Positions 52,499 through 61,564 of a DNA stretch of 64,000 nucleotides are shown here, piece by piece. Position 1 is the stretch's first letter. Each line of letters starts with the position of its first letter. A program made the translations under genes and the position numbers. The notes beneath the pieces are model-generated. The model was not told the DNA's origin. It saw only the letters and a list, made by a program, of their open reading frames with translations, and did not search any database. This DNA is from Terrihabitans soli (GTDB taxonomy: Bacteria > Pseudomonadota > Alphaproteobacteria > Rhizobiales > Methylopilaceae). The DNA is taken from positions 2,818,501 to 2,882,500 of the forward strand of contig NZ_AP023361.1 in the NCBI RefSeq assembly GCF_014191545.1, read 5' to 3'.

Positions 52499-53166
52499 TG
52501 GCCCTGCGCCTTGCGGCGCTGCATGGCCAACCAGGCAACATGCAGATAACCGCGATCCTTATTGTCGTCCCGCCCATACGACATGCTGCCCGGATGGACG
52601 CGCCGGAGCAGCATCACCTCGTCGAGCATATCGAAGCGTAACCCGATTTCCTTGGCGCGTCCGATCCAGTCGATCATATCGCCGCGCGAGCCCGGCGGAT
52701 CGATGACCGGACCGACTTTGCGGGCCGCAGCGCTGTGAATGACGATCGTGCTGCGCGACCAGCCGGGTGTCAGTTTGTTGCTTCCGGCTTCGACGCCGTC
52801 CGTGCGGAATGTCCGCATGTGGCAGAAGACGCCATGACAGTCCGGATTCGCTGCGAGATGACGAAGCTGGGTTTCCATTTTTTCCGGCGTGAAGAGATCG
52901 TCGGCATCGACCATGGCCAGAACTGCGCAGGACACTTCATCCATGCCGCGATTGGTGGCGGCGCCGCAGCCCGCATTCTCCTGCCGGACAACACGCACAA
53001 GCGGGCTCGCGGCGGACGCAATCTCGCCCGTGCCGTCGCTCGATCCATCGTCCACGACAATGATCTCTTTTGGAGGCACCGTCTGCGCAACAACGGACTG
53101 GATCGTTTCGGCAATCGTCGAAGCGCCGTTGAAGACCGGAATAATGACTGAATAATCAGGCCACAT
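52495..53166 (-). CDS. glycosyltransferase family 2 (second of the operon)
   Basis: GT-A fold glycosyltransferase of 223 residues. It opens with YSVIIPVFNGASTIAETIQSV, continues with the VVDDGSSDGT nucleotide-binding loop and has the DxD-type metal site MVDADDLF (about 87-90). It is short for a GT2 but includes the acceptor-side helix with the WSRSTIVIHSAAARKV region. It has no membrane helix. It lies 17 bases after the GT8 gene and overlaps the nucleotidyltransferase by 4 bases. Sugar donor and acceptor are unknown. Confidence 0.88.
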   Translation of the reverse strand: MWPDYSVIIPVFNGASTIAETIQSVVAQTVPPKEIIVVDDGSSDGTGEIASAASPLVRVVRQENAGCGAATNRGMDEVSCAVLAMVDADDLFTPEKMETQLRHLAANPDCHGVFCHMRTFRTDGVEAGSNKLTPGWSRSTIVIHSAAARKVGPVIDPPGSRGDMIDWIGRAKEIGLRFDMLDEVMLLRRVHPGSMSYGRDDNKDRGYLHVAWLAMQRRKAQGQ

Positions 53167-53183
53167 AGATCAAGTCCGCCGTC

Positions 53184-54041
53184 TCAACTGTTCTGCTGCT
53201 TGTGCCGCTTGGCGCGCTTGGCGACCATCTGATGCATGAGCGCGATGCGGCGTTTATTGGCGGCAAGGTTCAGCGGCTTGCTATGCCATGGCGTTTGGGC
53301 CCTCAGAGCCAGATAGTCCTCAAACAGAGGATGCTTACAGCTCGTCGAAAGCGGCTTTTCGGGAATGAAATGGATGACATGGGCGGCGTCGAACGCCCCG
53401 CGTGGCAAAGGCTCGTGCGAAAAGAAATTCCAGGTCCGGTCGAGCTTTTTGATCCGCCCGTCCAGAATGAAATTGATCGCATCCTGATCCGGCCAGTAAT
53501 CGTCGCGGCCTTCGGCAAATTTTATGCAGCGATTGCCGATATCGAGATCCCGCCAAGTATCGAGATCGAACAGCAGAACGCCGGCATTGAAATAGATGCC
53601 GTCTTCCGGTCGGCCAAGGCGTGTATTGGCAAGCTTCTGGACGGTTGCCGGCGCCGCATCTTCGACTGCGGCCGCAAGGTTCGAGCCGAGATCCGTATCG
53701 AACAGGGGCCGCAGAGAGCGGTTTATGAGGATGTCGCTGTCGAGATAAAGCACGCGGCCGCTGTCCGTCAGGAGATCGGGCAGCATCAGCCTTATGTAAG
53801 TCGCGGTGCTGTAAAAGCTGAAATTCAGATCGGCGATCTGCCGCCGCGCTACGCCGAGATCGATATAGCGGATGGCGATGGGCGCCGCACAGAGCCGCAG
53901 CGCCTCGACCGTCTCGGGGTTGAGTTGATCGCCGACGACAACGAGATCCGCATCGGCAATATCGCCGTTCACGGCGAGCGAGCGCAGAAAGACTCCGGCC
54001 ATTTCGGCGTAGTTTTCGTCGGTGGCACAGGCGATGATCAT
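53184..54041 (-). CDS. glycosyltransferase family 8
   Basis: Retaining GT-A glycosyltransferase of 285 residues. It starts IIACATDENYAEMAGVFLRSL, has the DxD site in VLYLDSDILIN (about 99-102), the FNAGVLLFDLDTWR block and the HFIPEKPL motif, all GT8 hallmarks (LgtC/GspA-like). Such enzymes usually transfer glucose or galactose to lipopolysaccharide or protein acceptors. It sits 10 bases after the first GT2 gene within the HprK/PqqD-containing operon. The basic C-terminal tail (NKRRIALMHQMVAKRAKRHK) could hold it at the membrane surface. Confidence 0.9.
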   Translation of the reverse strand: MIIACATDENYAEMAGVFLRSLAVNGDIADADLVVVGDQLNPETVEALRLCAAPIAIRYIDLGVARRQIADLNFSFYSTATYIRLMLPDLLTDSGRVLYLDSDILINRSLRPLFDTDLGSNLAAAVEDAAPATVQKLANTRLGRPEDGIYFNAGVLLFDLDTWRDLDIGNRCIKFAEGRDDYWPDQDAINFILDGRIKKLDRTWNFFSHEPLPRGAFDAAHVIHFIPEKPLSTSCKHPLFEDYLALRAQTPWHSKPLNLAANKRRIALMHQMVAKRAKRHKQQNS

Positions 54042-54051
54042 GGCACTTGTC

Positions 54052-54813
54052 TCACCTCAACGACGCATAGCGGTCGTCAGCCAGCGCCATATAGTCGAAG
54101 AAGCGCGGGATATCGCCGAGGCTCGGATCGCGCATTCGCTTCTGGGCGTGATCGAGGATGACTTTCAGGAAATAACGGCGCGACTCTTCGGCATTGCGGG
54201 TCGTATTGCCTGGATGCCGGCGGTAGAAGATCGACACATGATCGAGCATCAGATGCTTCTGCGGACGTGTGAAGAAGCGCAGCAGGAACTCCCAATCCTC
54301 GGCCTGTTTGAGGTTTTCGTCGAAACGACCCAGCGCCTGGATGGCGGATTTACGGAACAGCGCCGTCGTCAGGCTGATGCCGCGCATCGTGCACTGGAGC
54401 ACGTTTTCCGGCGGGGCGAGATCGTCATTGTCGATCTCGTGCGCCAAAGTCATCAGCGAATAGGTCATGTCGAGTTTGGGATCTGCGAGGAAATAGGGAA
54501 TTTCCGTCGCAAAGCGTCCCGGCGCCGAAATGTCGTCGGAGTCGAGAAAGGTCACAAGATCTGCATCCGGCGCGATATTGTCGAGGCCGGTATTGCGGGC
54601 GCGGGCGACACCGACATGATCCTGACGGACAAGCCGGATGCTGGAGTTTTTGCCCGCATACTCTTCGACGACATCGACGGTCCGGTCCGTCGAACCGTCA
54701 TCGACGACGATGATGTCGAGATCGGCGGCATCGGTCTGCCGCAGCAGCGAACGCAAAGCGGGGCCGATATAAGGCTCGCGGTTGAAGGCGGGAATGATGA
54801 TGCTGATCTTCAT
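54052..54813 (-). CDS. glycosyltransferase family 2 (first of the operon)
   Basis: GT-A fold enzyme of 253 residues. N-terminal KISIIIPAFNREPYIGPALRS and VVDDGSTDRT loops bind the nucleotide sugar; the metal site is FLDSDD (about 90-94). The C-terminal acceptor half includes the QAEDWEFLLRFF motif, with a plausible catalytic Asp/Glu. Its ATG overlaps the stop of the HprK-like gene (4 bases), so the two are translated together. It could decorate the same substrate on which the kinase acts. No membrane helix is seen. Confidence 0.9.
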   Translation of the reverse strand: MKISIIIPAFNREPYIGPALRSLLRQTDAADLDIIVVDDGSTDRTVDVVEEYAGKNSSIRLVRQDHVGVARARNTGLDNIAPDADLVTFLDSDDISAPGRFATEIPYFLADPKLDMTYSLMTLAHEIDNDDLAPPENVLQCTMRGISLTTALFRKSAIQALGRFDENLKQAEDWEFLLRFFTRPQKHLMLDHVSIFYRRHPGNTTRNAEESRRYFLKVILDHAQKRMRDPSLGDIPRFFDYMALADDRYASLR

Positions 54814-55901
54814 TGCGCCACATCCCCGATAAAGCGGGTGATCGCTGCGGAGACTTCTTCCGGATCGCGGCCGAGATCGAGGCGGAAACAGGGAAGCCGC
54901 CGCGTCGCTTCGCTGAAGAAGCGGAAGCCGCTCTCGCGCTCGCCCGGCATCTGATAAATCGAGGAGACGGCCAGCGCCATCATGGCCTGGCTGCGCGAAA
55001 TCGGACTGATTTTCGTTTCCGCCGTGCGCGCGACGCGCGGCACAAGCATCGCCCTTATACGAAGTTCGTCCGGCACCGGAACCCGGCTGATCTCGTTCAG
55101 CCTGAATTCGTGCTTGCCCTGCCAGTTCAGCGCACCTGCATCGGTATGTTCCGCAAGGCCGAGCCGGGCAAAGCCTTCGGCATCCTGCTTCAGCGTCGCG
55201 TAGACAGGATATGCCCGCACATCCTCCTTCAGATCGAGCAGAACATAATCGTCACCGACGCTCTGCAGCCCGTGCAGCAGGCCGCCGATCACCGTGCCGG
55301 ATTTTCCACTGCCGCCCGCCCCCGCGAGAAGAACGCCGGTGCCGTCAACGCCGAGCGTGCCCGCATGCGAAAGCCGCATGCCGCGATCCGCATAATACCA
55401 ATGGAGGAAAGGCCGCAGCGGCGCGCCGGTTTCCCAGGGTGGAAATGCGGTCGGCCCCGTCATCAACTCGACGCCGACGCGCCGGCCGATATCGAGAACG
55501 TGCCAATGCGTCAGCTCGTGATAGAGCGAGGCGAAGAGACCGGCTTCGGCAAGCGTCTCGGCGATCTGGTGCGATGCGTAGATTTCATCGCCCCAGACGG
55601 CCGGCGGCGAAATGCCCTCGATGCCGGCATGAGCGATGAAAAATTCCACGCTGTCGTCCGGCGGCAGTGGCTCGGATTTTCCGGCAGGCAGAAAATTGCG
55701 TGTCGCGGCGGCTTCAAGCGGCCCGCCGATCCCTCTCATCGTCACTCGGACGCCGGGAAGATCTACGTGCAGTTCGTGAGAGAAGGCATCGCGCGCGGCA
55801 ATCGCCTGGTCGACGACATAGCGCGCATAATCGACAACGGAGTTCTGCGTGACGTGCCGCGGAGCCGAAGACCAGGAAGCAGAAGACGGAAGCGCACTCA
55901 T
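54810..55901 (-). CDS. HPr-kinase-like P-loop protein
   Basis: Protein of 363 residues and first gene of the six-gene operon. The C-terminal half is HprK-like: Walker A LLAGAGGSGKS (about 193-200), followed by GGLLHGLQSVGDDYVLLD, in which the paired Asp resembles the HprK catalytic loop. The N-terminal 180 residues contain the GIGGPLEAAATRNFLP and HELTHWHVLDIGRR stretches and look like the extra domain of HprK-related kinase A proteins. No true PTS HPr gene is nearby, so its target is probably a pathway protein or peptide. The HELTH string resembles a zinc-binding HExxH motif, which would be unusual in a kinase. The ATG overlaps the stop of a 36-codon open frame. Confidence 0.78.
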   Translation of the reverse strand: MSALPSSASWSSAPRHVTQNSVVDYARYVVDQAIAARDAFSHELHVDLPGVRVTMRGIGGPLEAAATRNFLPAGKSEPLPPDDSVEFFIAHAGIEGISPPAVWGDEIYASHQIAETLAEAGLFASLYHELTHWHVLDIGRRVGVELMTGPTAFPPWETGAPLRPFLHWYYADRGMRLSHAGTLGVDGTGVLLAGAGGSGKSGTVIGGLLHGLQSVGDDYVLLDLKEDVRAYPVYATLKQDAEGFARLGLAEHTDAGALNWQGKHEFRLNEISRVPVPDELRIRAMLVPRVARTAETKISPISRSQAMMALAVSSIYQMPGERESGFRFFSEATRRLPCFRLDLGRDPEEVSAAITRFIGDVAQ

Positions 55902-56176
55902 TCAAGCACCAGACTGGGGAACAATACGGCTGCGAAAACAGCCGCGGCCCTAGCACCCGCAGGCGCGTAACCTAATCCCAGCACTGCGCTTTCCGCTCCC
56001 CCGAGCACCGGGAGATAAGCACAGGCTCAAGCGAAGGTCTAATGCGCAGCGTATGTGCCGAAGCTTCCGCCAAACCGGACCCGCTCCGTCGCTTTGCGTT
56101 TAAGTGGCTGATTTTGAAATATTATTTTTGGAAAAGCGAAGTGTGGCGTGATTGCCGCGTCCCGGGGTTCTTCGTG

Positions 56177-57667
56177 CTACTGGCTGCGCGTGCGGCGGAT
56201 CGCATCTTCCCAGCCGGCTAGCTTCTTCCGGCGCTGGTCTTCTTCCATGCCCGGCGTGAACTGCTTCTGCAGACGCCAGCTGCGGCCGAACTCTTCCGGC
56301 GCCGGGCAGATCCCGGCCGCATAACCCGCGAGATAGGCCGCGCCGAGCGCCGTCGTCTCGGAGATTTCCGGCCGGTCGACCTTCGCGTCCAACACATCGG
56401 CCAGGAACTGCATCGTCCAGTCGGATGCCGCCATGCCGCCATCGACGCGCAATGTCGTATCGCCCGTTCCGGGCCAATCGGCGCGCATGGCCTGATAGAG
56501 ATCGTAGGTCTGATAGCCGACGCTCTCGAGCGCGGCGCGCGCAAATTCGGCGCGGCCTGCGCCGCGCGACAGTCCTGTCATGACACCGCGCGCATCCGGC
56601 TCCCAATAGGGCGCGCCGAGACCGGTGAAGGCCGGCACGAGATAAACGTTCTGGTTCGGATCGGCCTGCTCTGCGAGGCCTTGCGTTTCGGATGCATGCT
56701 TGATGATGCCGAGCCCGTCACGCAGCCATTGCACCGCCGCGCCCGCAACGAAGATCGCGCCCTCAAACGCATAGGTGCGCTTGCCGCCGAGCTGATAGGC
56801 GACGGTTGTCAGAAGCCGGTTGTTCGATTGCACCGGTTTGTCGCCGACGTTCAAAAGCGCGAAGGCACCTGTGCCGTAGGTCACTTTCATCATGCCCGGC
56901 TTGAAACAGGCCTGACCGACAACGGCCGCCTGCTGGTCGCCGGCAATGCCGCACACTTTTATCTCGGCGCCGAAGAGATGCGCTTCCGTGGCTCCAAAGA
57001 GGCCCGCGCTGTCGCGGACTTCGGGCAGAACGGCACGCGGCACGCCGACGATCTCCATCAGTTCCGCATCGAATGCGCCCTTTTCGATATCGTAGATCAT
57101 CGAGCGCGAAGCATTGGTCGCGTCGGTGGCGTGAACTTTCCCGCCGGTCATGCGCCACAGAAGAAAACTATCGACCGTGCCGAAGGCGAGATCCCCGCGC
57201 TCGGCAGCGGTTCGCGCGCCGTCCACCTTGTCCAGTATCCACGCGATCTTTGTGCCGGAAAAATAGGGATCGACGATCAGCCCCGTGCGTTCACTGACAA
57301 GCTTCTCGACGCCCTTCCTTTTCAGCGCCGCGCAGATATCGGCGGTGCGCCGGTCCTGCCAGACAATGGCGTTGTGAATTGCCTTGCCGGTCTTCCTGTC
57401 CCAGACGACCGTCGTTTCGCGCTGATTGGTGATGCCGAGCGCCGCGACTTCCGCGGCGCGCGTTCCGGCGCGGGCGAGAACTTCGTTGACCGTCGAAACG
57501 ACGGTTGCCCACAGATCTTCAGGATCGTGCTCGACCCAGCCGGGCTGGGGAAAGTGCTGTTTGAATTCTTTCTGCGCGATTGCGAGAGGAACAAGCGTCT
57601 CGCTGAACAGGATGGCGCGGCTCGATGTCGTGCCCTGGTCGATCGCCAGTATATAGCCTTTGGACAT
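56177..57667 (-). CDS. glpK: glycerol kinase GlpK
   Basis: FGGY-family kinase of 496 residues that phosphorylates glycerol to sn-glycerol 3-phosphate. The ATP motif [14 protein letters not shown] is at the N-terminus; [11 protein letters not shown], the [12 protein letters not shown] active-site stretch, AGDQQAA and the C-terminal [13 protein letters not shown] box are all present. Length is normal. It is the last gene of the glp operon, after glpV, which fits the rhizobial order D-S-T-P-Q-U-V-K. The gap 55902-56176 downstream is AT-rich around 56115-56140 and probably holds the promoter of the adjacent HprK-like operon. Confidence 0.97.
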   Translation of the reverse strand: MSKGYILAIDQGTTSSRAILFSETLVPLAIAQKEFKQHFPQPGWVEHDPEDLWATVVSTVNEVLARAGTRAAEVAALGITNQRETTVVWDRKTGKAIHNAIVWQDRRTADICAALKRKGVEKLVSERTGLIVDPYFSGTKIAWILDKVDGARTAAERGDLAFGTVDSFLLWRMTGGKVHATDATNASRSMIYDIEKGAFDAELMEIVGVPRAVLPEVRDSAGLFGATEAHLFGAEIKVCGIAGDQQAAVVGQACFKPGMMKVTYGTGAFALLNVGDKPVQSNNRLLTTVAYQLGGKRTYAFEGAIFVAGAAVQWLRDGLGIIKHASETQGLAEQADPNQNVYLVPAFTGLGAPYWEPDARGVMTGLSRGAGRAEFARAALESVGYQTYDLYQAMRADWPGTGDTTLRVDGGMAASDWTMQFLADVLDAKVDRPEISETTALGAAYLAGYAAGICPAPEEFGRSWRLQKQFTPGMEEDQRRKKLAGWEDAIRRTRSQ

Positions 57668-57719
57668 CCGCGGTCTCCTGGCCCTTTTCTCCCGGCCGCT
57701 TTATGCGGCTCTCACGCGA

Positions 57720-57743
57720 GAGGCCGGGACGAATCCCGGCCTC
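57720..57743 (-). terminator. intercistronic hairpin between glpV and glpK
   Basis: Perfect 10-bp stem GAGGCCGGGA / TCCCGGCCTC with a 4-base loop in the 99-base glpV-glpK gap, with no U-tract downstream on the transcript. It is typical of structures that stabilise the abundant binding-protein mRNA or partly terminate before the kinase gene. Confidence 0.5.
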
Positions 57744-57766
57744 CCTCATGCTCTTATAAAGACCGG

Positions 57767-59533
57767 CTACTTGGCAACGGCCGGCGTGCTGGCGCGCGCA
57801 TTGGGCGGCGTTGCGGGCCACGACTTGATGAGCGTGTCGTAGTCCACCGTTTCGCCCTTCGGCTTTTCGTCCGCAAGCTTGGCCTGCGGCGCGATATTGC
57901 CGTCCGCCTTCGCCTTGTCGATCCAGTACTGAGCAGTCTCTTCCTTGTTCAGTTTCGGACCGCATTCGCCCTGGACACCGGCACGCTCAAGACGCCCCAG
58001 AACCTGGTCCTGGGCCGCTGCGAGCGCATCCATGGCCTCCTGCGGCGTCTTCGCACCCGACGACGCATCGCCGATGTTCTGCCACCACAGCTGAGCGAGC
58101 TTCGGATAGTCCGGGATGTTGATGCCCGTCGGGGTCCACTGCACGCGCGCCGGCGAGCGGTAGAACTCGACAAGACCGCCGAGCTTGGACGCCCGGTCAG
58201 TGAAGCTCTTGTCCCAGATATCGCTCTCGCGGATGAAGGTGAGACCGACATGGCTCTTCTTCAGCGAGACCGATTTCGACGTCACGAACTGTGCATACAG
58301 CCAGGCCGCCTTGCGACGGTCGACCGGCGTCGATTTCAGCAAGGTCCAGGAACCGGCGTCCTGATAGCCGAGCTTCATGCCGTCTTTCCAGTACGAGCCA
58401 TGCGGCGACGGCGCCATGCGCCATTTCGGCGTGCCGTCCGCATTCACCACCGGCAGACCGGCTTTCACCATGTCGGCGGTGAAGGCGGTGTACCAGAAGA
58501 TCTGCTGGGCGATCTGACCTTGCGCCGGAACCGGACCCGATTCCGAGAAGGTCATGCCGTTGGCCTGGGGCGGCGCATATTTTTTCATCCAGTCGATATA
58601 TTTGACGATCGAATAGACGGACGCTGCGCCGTTGGTGTCGCCGCCGCGTGTGACGGACGAGCCGACAGGGTTGCAGCCTTCCATGCGAATGCCCCATTCG
58701 TCGACGGGCTTGCCGTTCGGAAGGCCCTTGTCGCCATTGCCGGCCATGGACAGCCAGGCATCGGTGAAGCGCCAGCCGAGCGAGGGATCTTTCTTGCCAT
58801 AGTCCATATGGCCGAAGATTTTCTGGCCGTTCACTTCCTTCACATCATTGGTGAAGAACTCGGCGATGTCTTCATAGGCAGACCAGTTGACCGGCACGCC
58901 GAGATCGTAGCCGTACTTCGCCTTGAAGGCTTCCTTGTTTTTTGGATCGGTGAACCAGTCGTAGCGGAACCAATAGAGGTTCGCGAATTGCTGGTCCGGC
59001 AGCTGGTAAAGATGGCCGTCCGGCGCTGTCGTGAACGATTTTCCGATGAAATCGTCGATGTCGAGCGTCGGCAAGGTGACGTCCTTACCATCTTTCGCCA
59101 TCCAGTCTGTCAGGTCGATCGCCTGCTTGTAGCGGAAATGCGTACCGATCAAATCCGAGTCATTGACCCAGGCATCGTAGATGTTCTTTCCCGACTGCAT
59201 CTGCGTCTGGATTTTCTCGACGACGTCGCCTTCCTGGATGAGGTCGTGCGTCAGCTTGATGCCGGTGATTTCGGAGAAAGCTTTGGCCAGCGTCTTCGAT
59301 TCATATTCATGCGTCGTGATGGTTTCGGAGACGACATTGATCTCCATACCCTTGAACGGTTCGGCGGCTTTGACGAACCATTCCATTTCCTTCATCTGCT
59401 CTCCTTTCGAGAGCGTCGAGGGCTGGAACTCGCTGTCGACCCAACGCTTTGCGGCATCCATATCCGCGAAAGCCGGAACGACCCCGAGCACCAGCGCCAC
59501 GGCGGTTGCCGTGGCTGTCAGGTGTCCGCGCAT
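57767..59533 (-). CDS. glpV: glycerol ABC transporter binding protein GlpV
   Basis: Large extracellular solute-binding protein of 588 residues (family 1), with a signal peptide at 1-24 (LTATATAVALVLGVVPAFAD). Segments GMEINVVSETITTHEYE, FLVDYGKKDPSLGWRFTDAWL-like GKKDPSLGWRFTDAW and QIAQQIFWYTAFTADMV agree with the rhizobial glycerol-binding protein, which is longer than most sugar-binding proteins. ATG 59533 is chosen for the signal peptide. It delivers glycerol to GlpP/GlpQ. Other polyols are possible substrates but the flanking glpD and glpK point to glycerol. Confidence 0.93.
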   Translation of the reverse strand: MRGHLTATATAVALVLGVVPAFADMDAAKRWVDSEFQPSTLSKGEQMKEMEWFVKAAEPFKGMEINVVSETITTHEYESKTLAKAFSEITGIKLTHDLIQEGDVVEKIQTQMQSGKNIYDAWVNDSDLIGTHFRYKQAIDLTDWMAKDGKDVTLPTLDIDDFIGKSFTTAPDGHLYQLPDQQFANLYWFRYDWFTDPKNKEAFKAKYGYDLGVPVNWSAYEDIAEFFTNDVKEVNGQKIFGHMDYGKKDPSLGWRFTDAWLSMAGNGDKGLPNGKPVDEWGIRMEGCNPVGSSVTRGGDTNGAASVYSIVKYIDWMKKYAPPQANGMTFSESGPVPAQGQIAQQIFWYTAFTADMVKAGLPVVNADGTPKWRMAPSPHGSYWKDGMKLGYQDAGSWTLLKSTPVDRRKAAWLYAQFVTSKSVSLKKSHVGLTFIRESDIWDKSFTDRASKLGGLVEFYRSPARVQWTPTGINIPDYPKLAQLWWQNIGDASSGAKTPQEAMDALAAAQDQVLGRLERAGVQGECGPKLNKEETAQYWIDKAKADGNIAPQAKLADEKPKGETVDYDTLIKSWPATPPNARASTPAVAK

Positions 59534-59607
59534 TTTATTTCCTCCTGCGCCCATTTCTGTTCACCGCGCGCCGGACGCATAGCCACGCAGAATTCTTGTT
59601 TCTCGAC

Positions 59608-59895
59608 CTACACCCAGCGAAACACGCCGAACGCATAGACGAGGGAAATCAGACTCGCCCAATAGAGCGGCACATCCGGCCCGATCAGGCCGAGCCAGGC
59701 GAGATGAATGAACGCCGAACCGAGCAGCGAGATGAAGAGGCGGTCGCCGCGCGTCGTGGAAATGCGCAGCGCGCCGAGACGCTCACCCGAGGGCGATGCG
59801 CGCTCCCATACGGTCATTGCGATCAGCAACGCGACAATGAAGGTGAAGAAGAGCGCGGTCTGCCAGGTCCACGCCATCCAGGCGAAAGCTTCCAT
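59608..59895 (-). CDS. glpU: DUF2160 small membrane protein GlpU
   Basis: Membrane protein of 95 residues with three hydrophobic helices (about 10-30, 55-70 and 75-92) and a loop MTVWERASPSGERLG that marks DUF2160. In Rhizobium the gene occurs as glpU between glpQ and glpV and has no settled function; a role in transporter assembly is plausible. Its ATG overlaps the glpQ stop, so it is translationally coupled. Confidence 0.9.
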   Translation of the reverse strand: MEAFAWMAWTWQTALFFTFIVALLIAMTVWERASPSGERLGALRISTTRGDRLFISLLGSAFIHLAWLGLIGPDVPLYWASLISLVYAFGVFRWV

Positions 59896-60686
59896 CACAC
59901 CCTCCCCAGGGCAAAGCCCTTGGCGATGTAATTGCGGACGAAATAGATGACGACGGCGCCGGGAACGATGGTGAGCACACCCGCAGCTGCAAGCACGCCC
60001 CAGTCGATACCGGACGCCGAAACCGTTCGTGTCATCGTCGCCGCGATGGGCTTTGCGGCAACCGATGTCAGCGTGCGCGCGAGCAATAGCTCGACCCAGG
60101 AGAACATGAAGCAGAAGAAGGCGGCGACGCCGATGCCGGATGCGATCAGCGGCATGAAGATCTTCACGAAGAATTTCGGGAAGGAATAGCCGTCGATATA
60201 CGCCGTCTCATCGATCTCACGCGGCACGCCCGACATGAAGCCTTCGAGAATCCACACGGCCAGCGGCACGTTGAACAGGCAGTGCGCCAAAGCCACGGCC
60301 AGTGGCGTATCGAACAGGCCGATGGCCGAATAGAGATTGAAGAAAGGCAGCGCAAACACCGCCGGTGGCGCCATGCGGTTTGTCAGCAGCCAGAAGAACA
60401 TGTGCTTGTCGCCGAGGAAACGATATCGCGAAAACGCATAGGCGGCGGGCAGCGCAACGGAGATCGAGATGACCGTGTTCAGCGCGACATAAGTGATCGA
60501 GTTGATATAGCCGGAATACCAGGCCGGATCGGTGAAGATCACCATGTAATTTGCAATCGTCGGATCGGCCGGGATGATGTTCATCGTCGTGACGATCTCG
60601 GTATTGGTCTTCAACGACATGTTGACGAGCCAATAGATCGGCACCAGCAGGAAGGCGATGTAGAGCGAGAGAATGAGCCGCTTCAT
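59895..60686 (-). CDS. glpQ: glycerol ABC transporter permease GlpQ
   Basis: MalG-type inner membrane permease of 263 residues with six helices. The EAA loop is visible in EIDETAYIDGYSFPKFFVKIFMPL, the contact site for the ATPases. The start overlaps the glpP stop by 4 bases. It forms a heterodimer with GlpP and is served by the GlpS/GlpT ATPase pair. It is not the glycerophosphodiester phosphodiesterase that has the same symbol in E. coli. Confidence 0.95.
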   Translation of the reverse strand: MKRLILSLYIAFLLVPIYWLVNMSLKTNTEIVTTMNIIPADPTIANYMVIFTDPAWYSGYINSITYVALNTVISISVALPAAYAFSRYRFLGDKHMFFWLLTNRMAPPAVFALPFFNLYSAIGLFDTPLAVALAHCLFNVPLAVWILEGFMSGVPREIDETAYIDGYSFPKFFVKIFMPLIASGIGVAAFFCFMFSWVELLLARTLTSVAAKPIAATMTRTVSASGIDWGVLAAAGVLTIVPGAVVIYFVRNYIAKGFALGRV

Positions 60687-61564
60687 GCCGTGCCCTCTTT
60701 CTTGCCCATCTCGTCCTGCGTCATCACCGTGTAGAACACCCAGGACAGCAGAAGGATCACGAGGAAGTAGACGATCGACATGGCGGCCGCCGGACCGAGA
60801 TCGAACTGGCCGAGCGCCAGCTTGACGAGATCGATCGACAGGAAGGTCGTCGAATTGCCGGGACCGCCGCCCGTCAGCACGAAGGGCTCGGTGTAGATCA
60901 TGAAACTGTCCATGAAGCGCAGCAGCACCGCGATGATGAGCACATGCTTCATCTTCGGCAGCTGGATCAGCCGGAAGACCGACCAGCGCGAGGCGCCGTC
61001 AATGCGCGCCGCCTGATAATACGCCTCGGGAATGGAGCGCAGCCCGGCATAGGCAAGCAGCGCGACAAGCGATGTCCAGTGCCAGACATCCATGACGATG
61101 ATCGTCATCCAGGCATCGCCGACATTGTTGACGTAGTTATAATTGAAGCCGAGCGCGTTCAGCGTATAGCCGAGCAGGCCGATATCGCCGCGGCCGAACA
61201 CCTGCCAGATCGTGCCGACGACATTCCACGGAATGAGCAGCGGCAGCGCCATCAGAACCAGTGACAGCGACACGGCCCAACCTTGCCGCGGCATGCAGAG
61301 CGCGATCAGGACGCCGAGCGGAATCTGAATGAGAAGCACGATGGCCGAGAACATCAGCTGGCGGCCGAGCGCTTGGTGGAAACGTTCCGATGCGAGGAGC
61401 TGCACATACCAATCGGTGCCAGCCCAGAAGAACTGATTGTTGCCGAACGTGTCCTGAACCGAATAGTTCACGACCGTCATCAGCGGCAGGATGGCCGAGA
61501 AGGCGACCAGCACGAAGACCGGCAGGACGAGGAACCAGGCGCGGTTGTTGAACGGCTTTTCCAT
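60683..61564 (-). CDS. glpP: glycerol ABC transporter permease GlpP
   Basis: MalF-type permease of 293 residues with six or seven membrane helices (first at about 12-33, LVLPVFVLVAFSAILPLMTVV). Its EAA loop reads IPEAYYQAARIDGASRWSVFRLIQLP, with the conserved Gly of the ATPase-contact helix. Start and stop overlap the flanking glpT and glpQ genes, a tight operon. In other genera glpP is a regulator name; here the sequence is clearly a permease. Confidence 0.95.
   Translation of the reverse strand: MEKPFNNRAWFLVLPVFVLVAFSAILPLMTVVNYSVQDTFGNNQFFWAGTDWYVQLLASERFHQALGRQLMFSAIVLLIQIPLGVLIALCMPRQGWAVSLSLVLMALPLLIPWNVVGTIWQVFGRGDIGLLGYTLNALGFNYNYVNNVGDAWMTIIVMDVWHWTSLVALLAYAGLRSIPEAYYQAARIDGASRWSVFRLIQLPKMKHVLIIAVLLRFMDSFMIYTEPFVLTGGGPGNSTTFLSIDLVKLALGQFDLGPAAAMSIVYFLVILLLSWVFYTVMTQDEMGKKEGTA

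Noticed and set aside
56681-59638. Plus-strand open frame of about 985 codons opposite glpK and glpV
   Set aside because: It is antisense to intact glpK and glpV; the translation has no motif and high Arg/His content.
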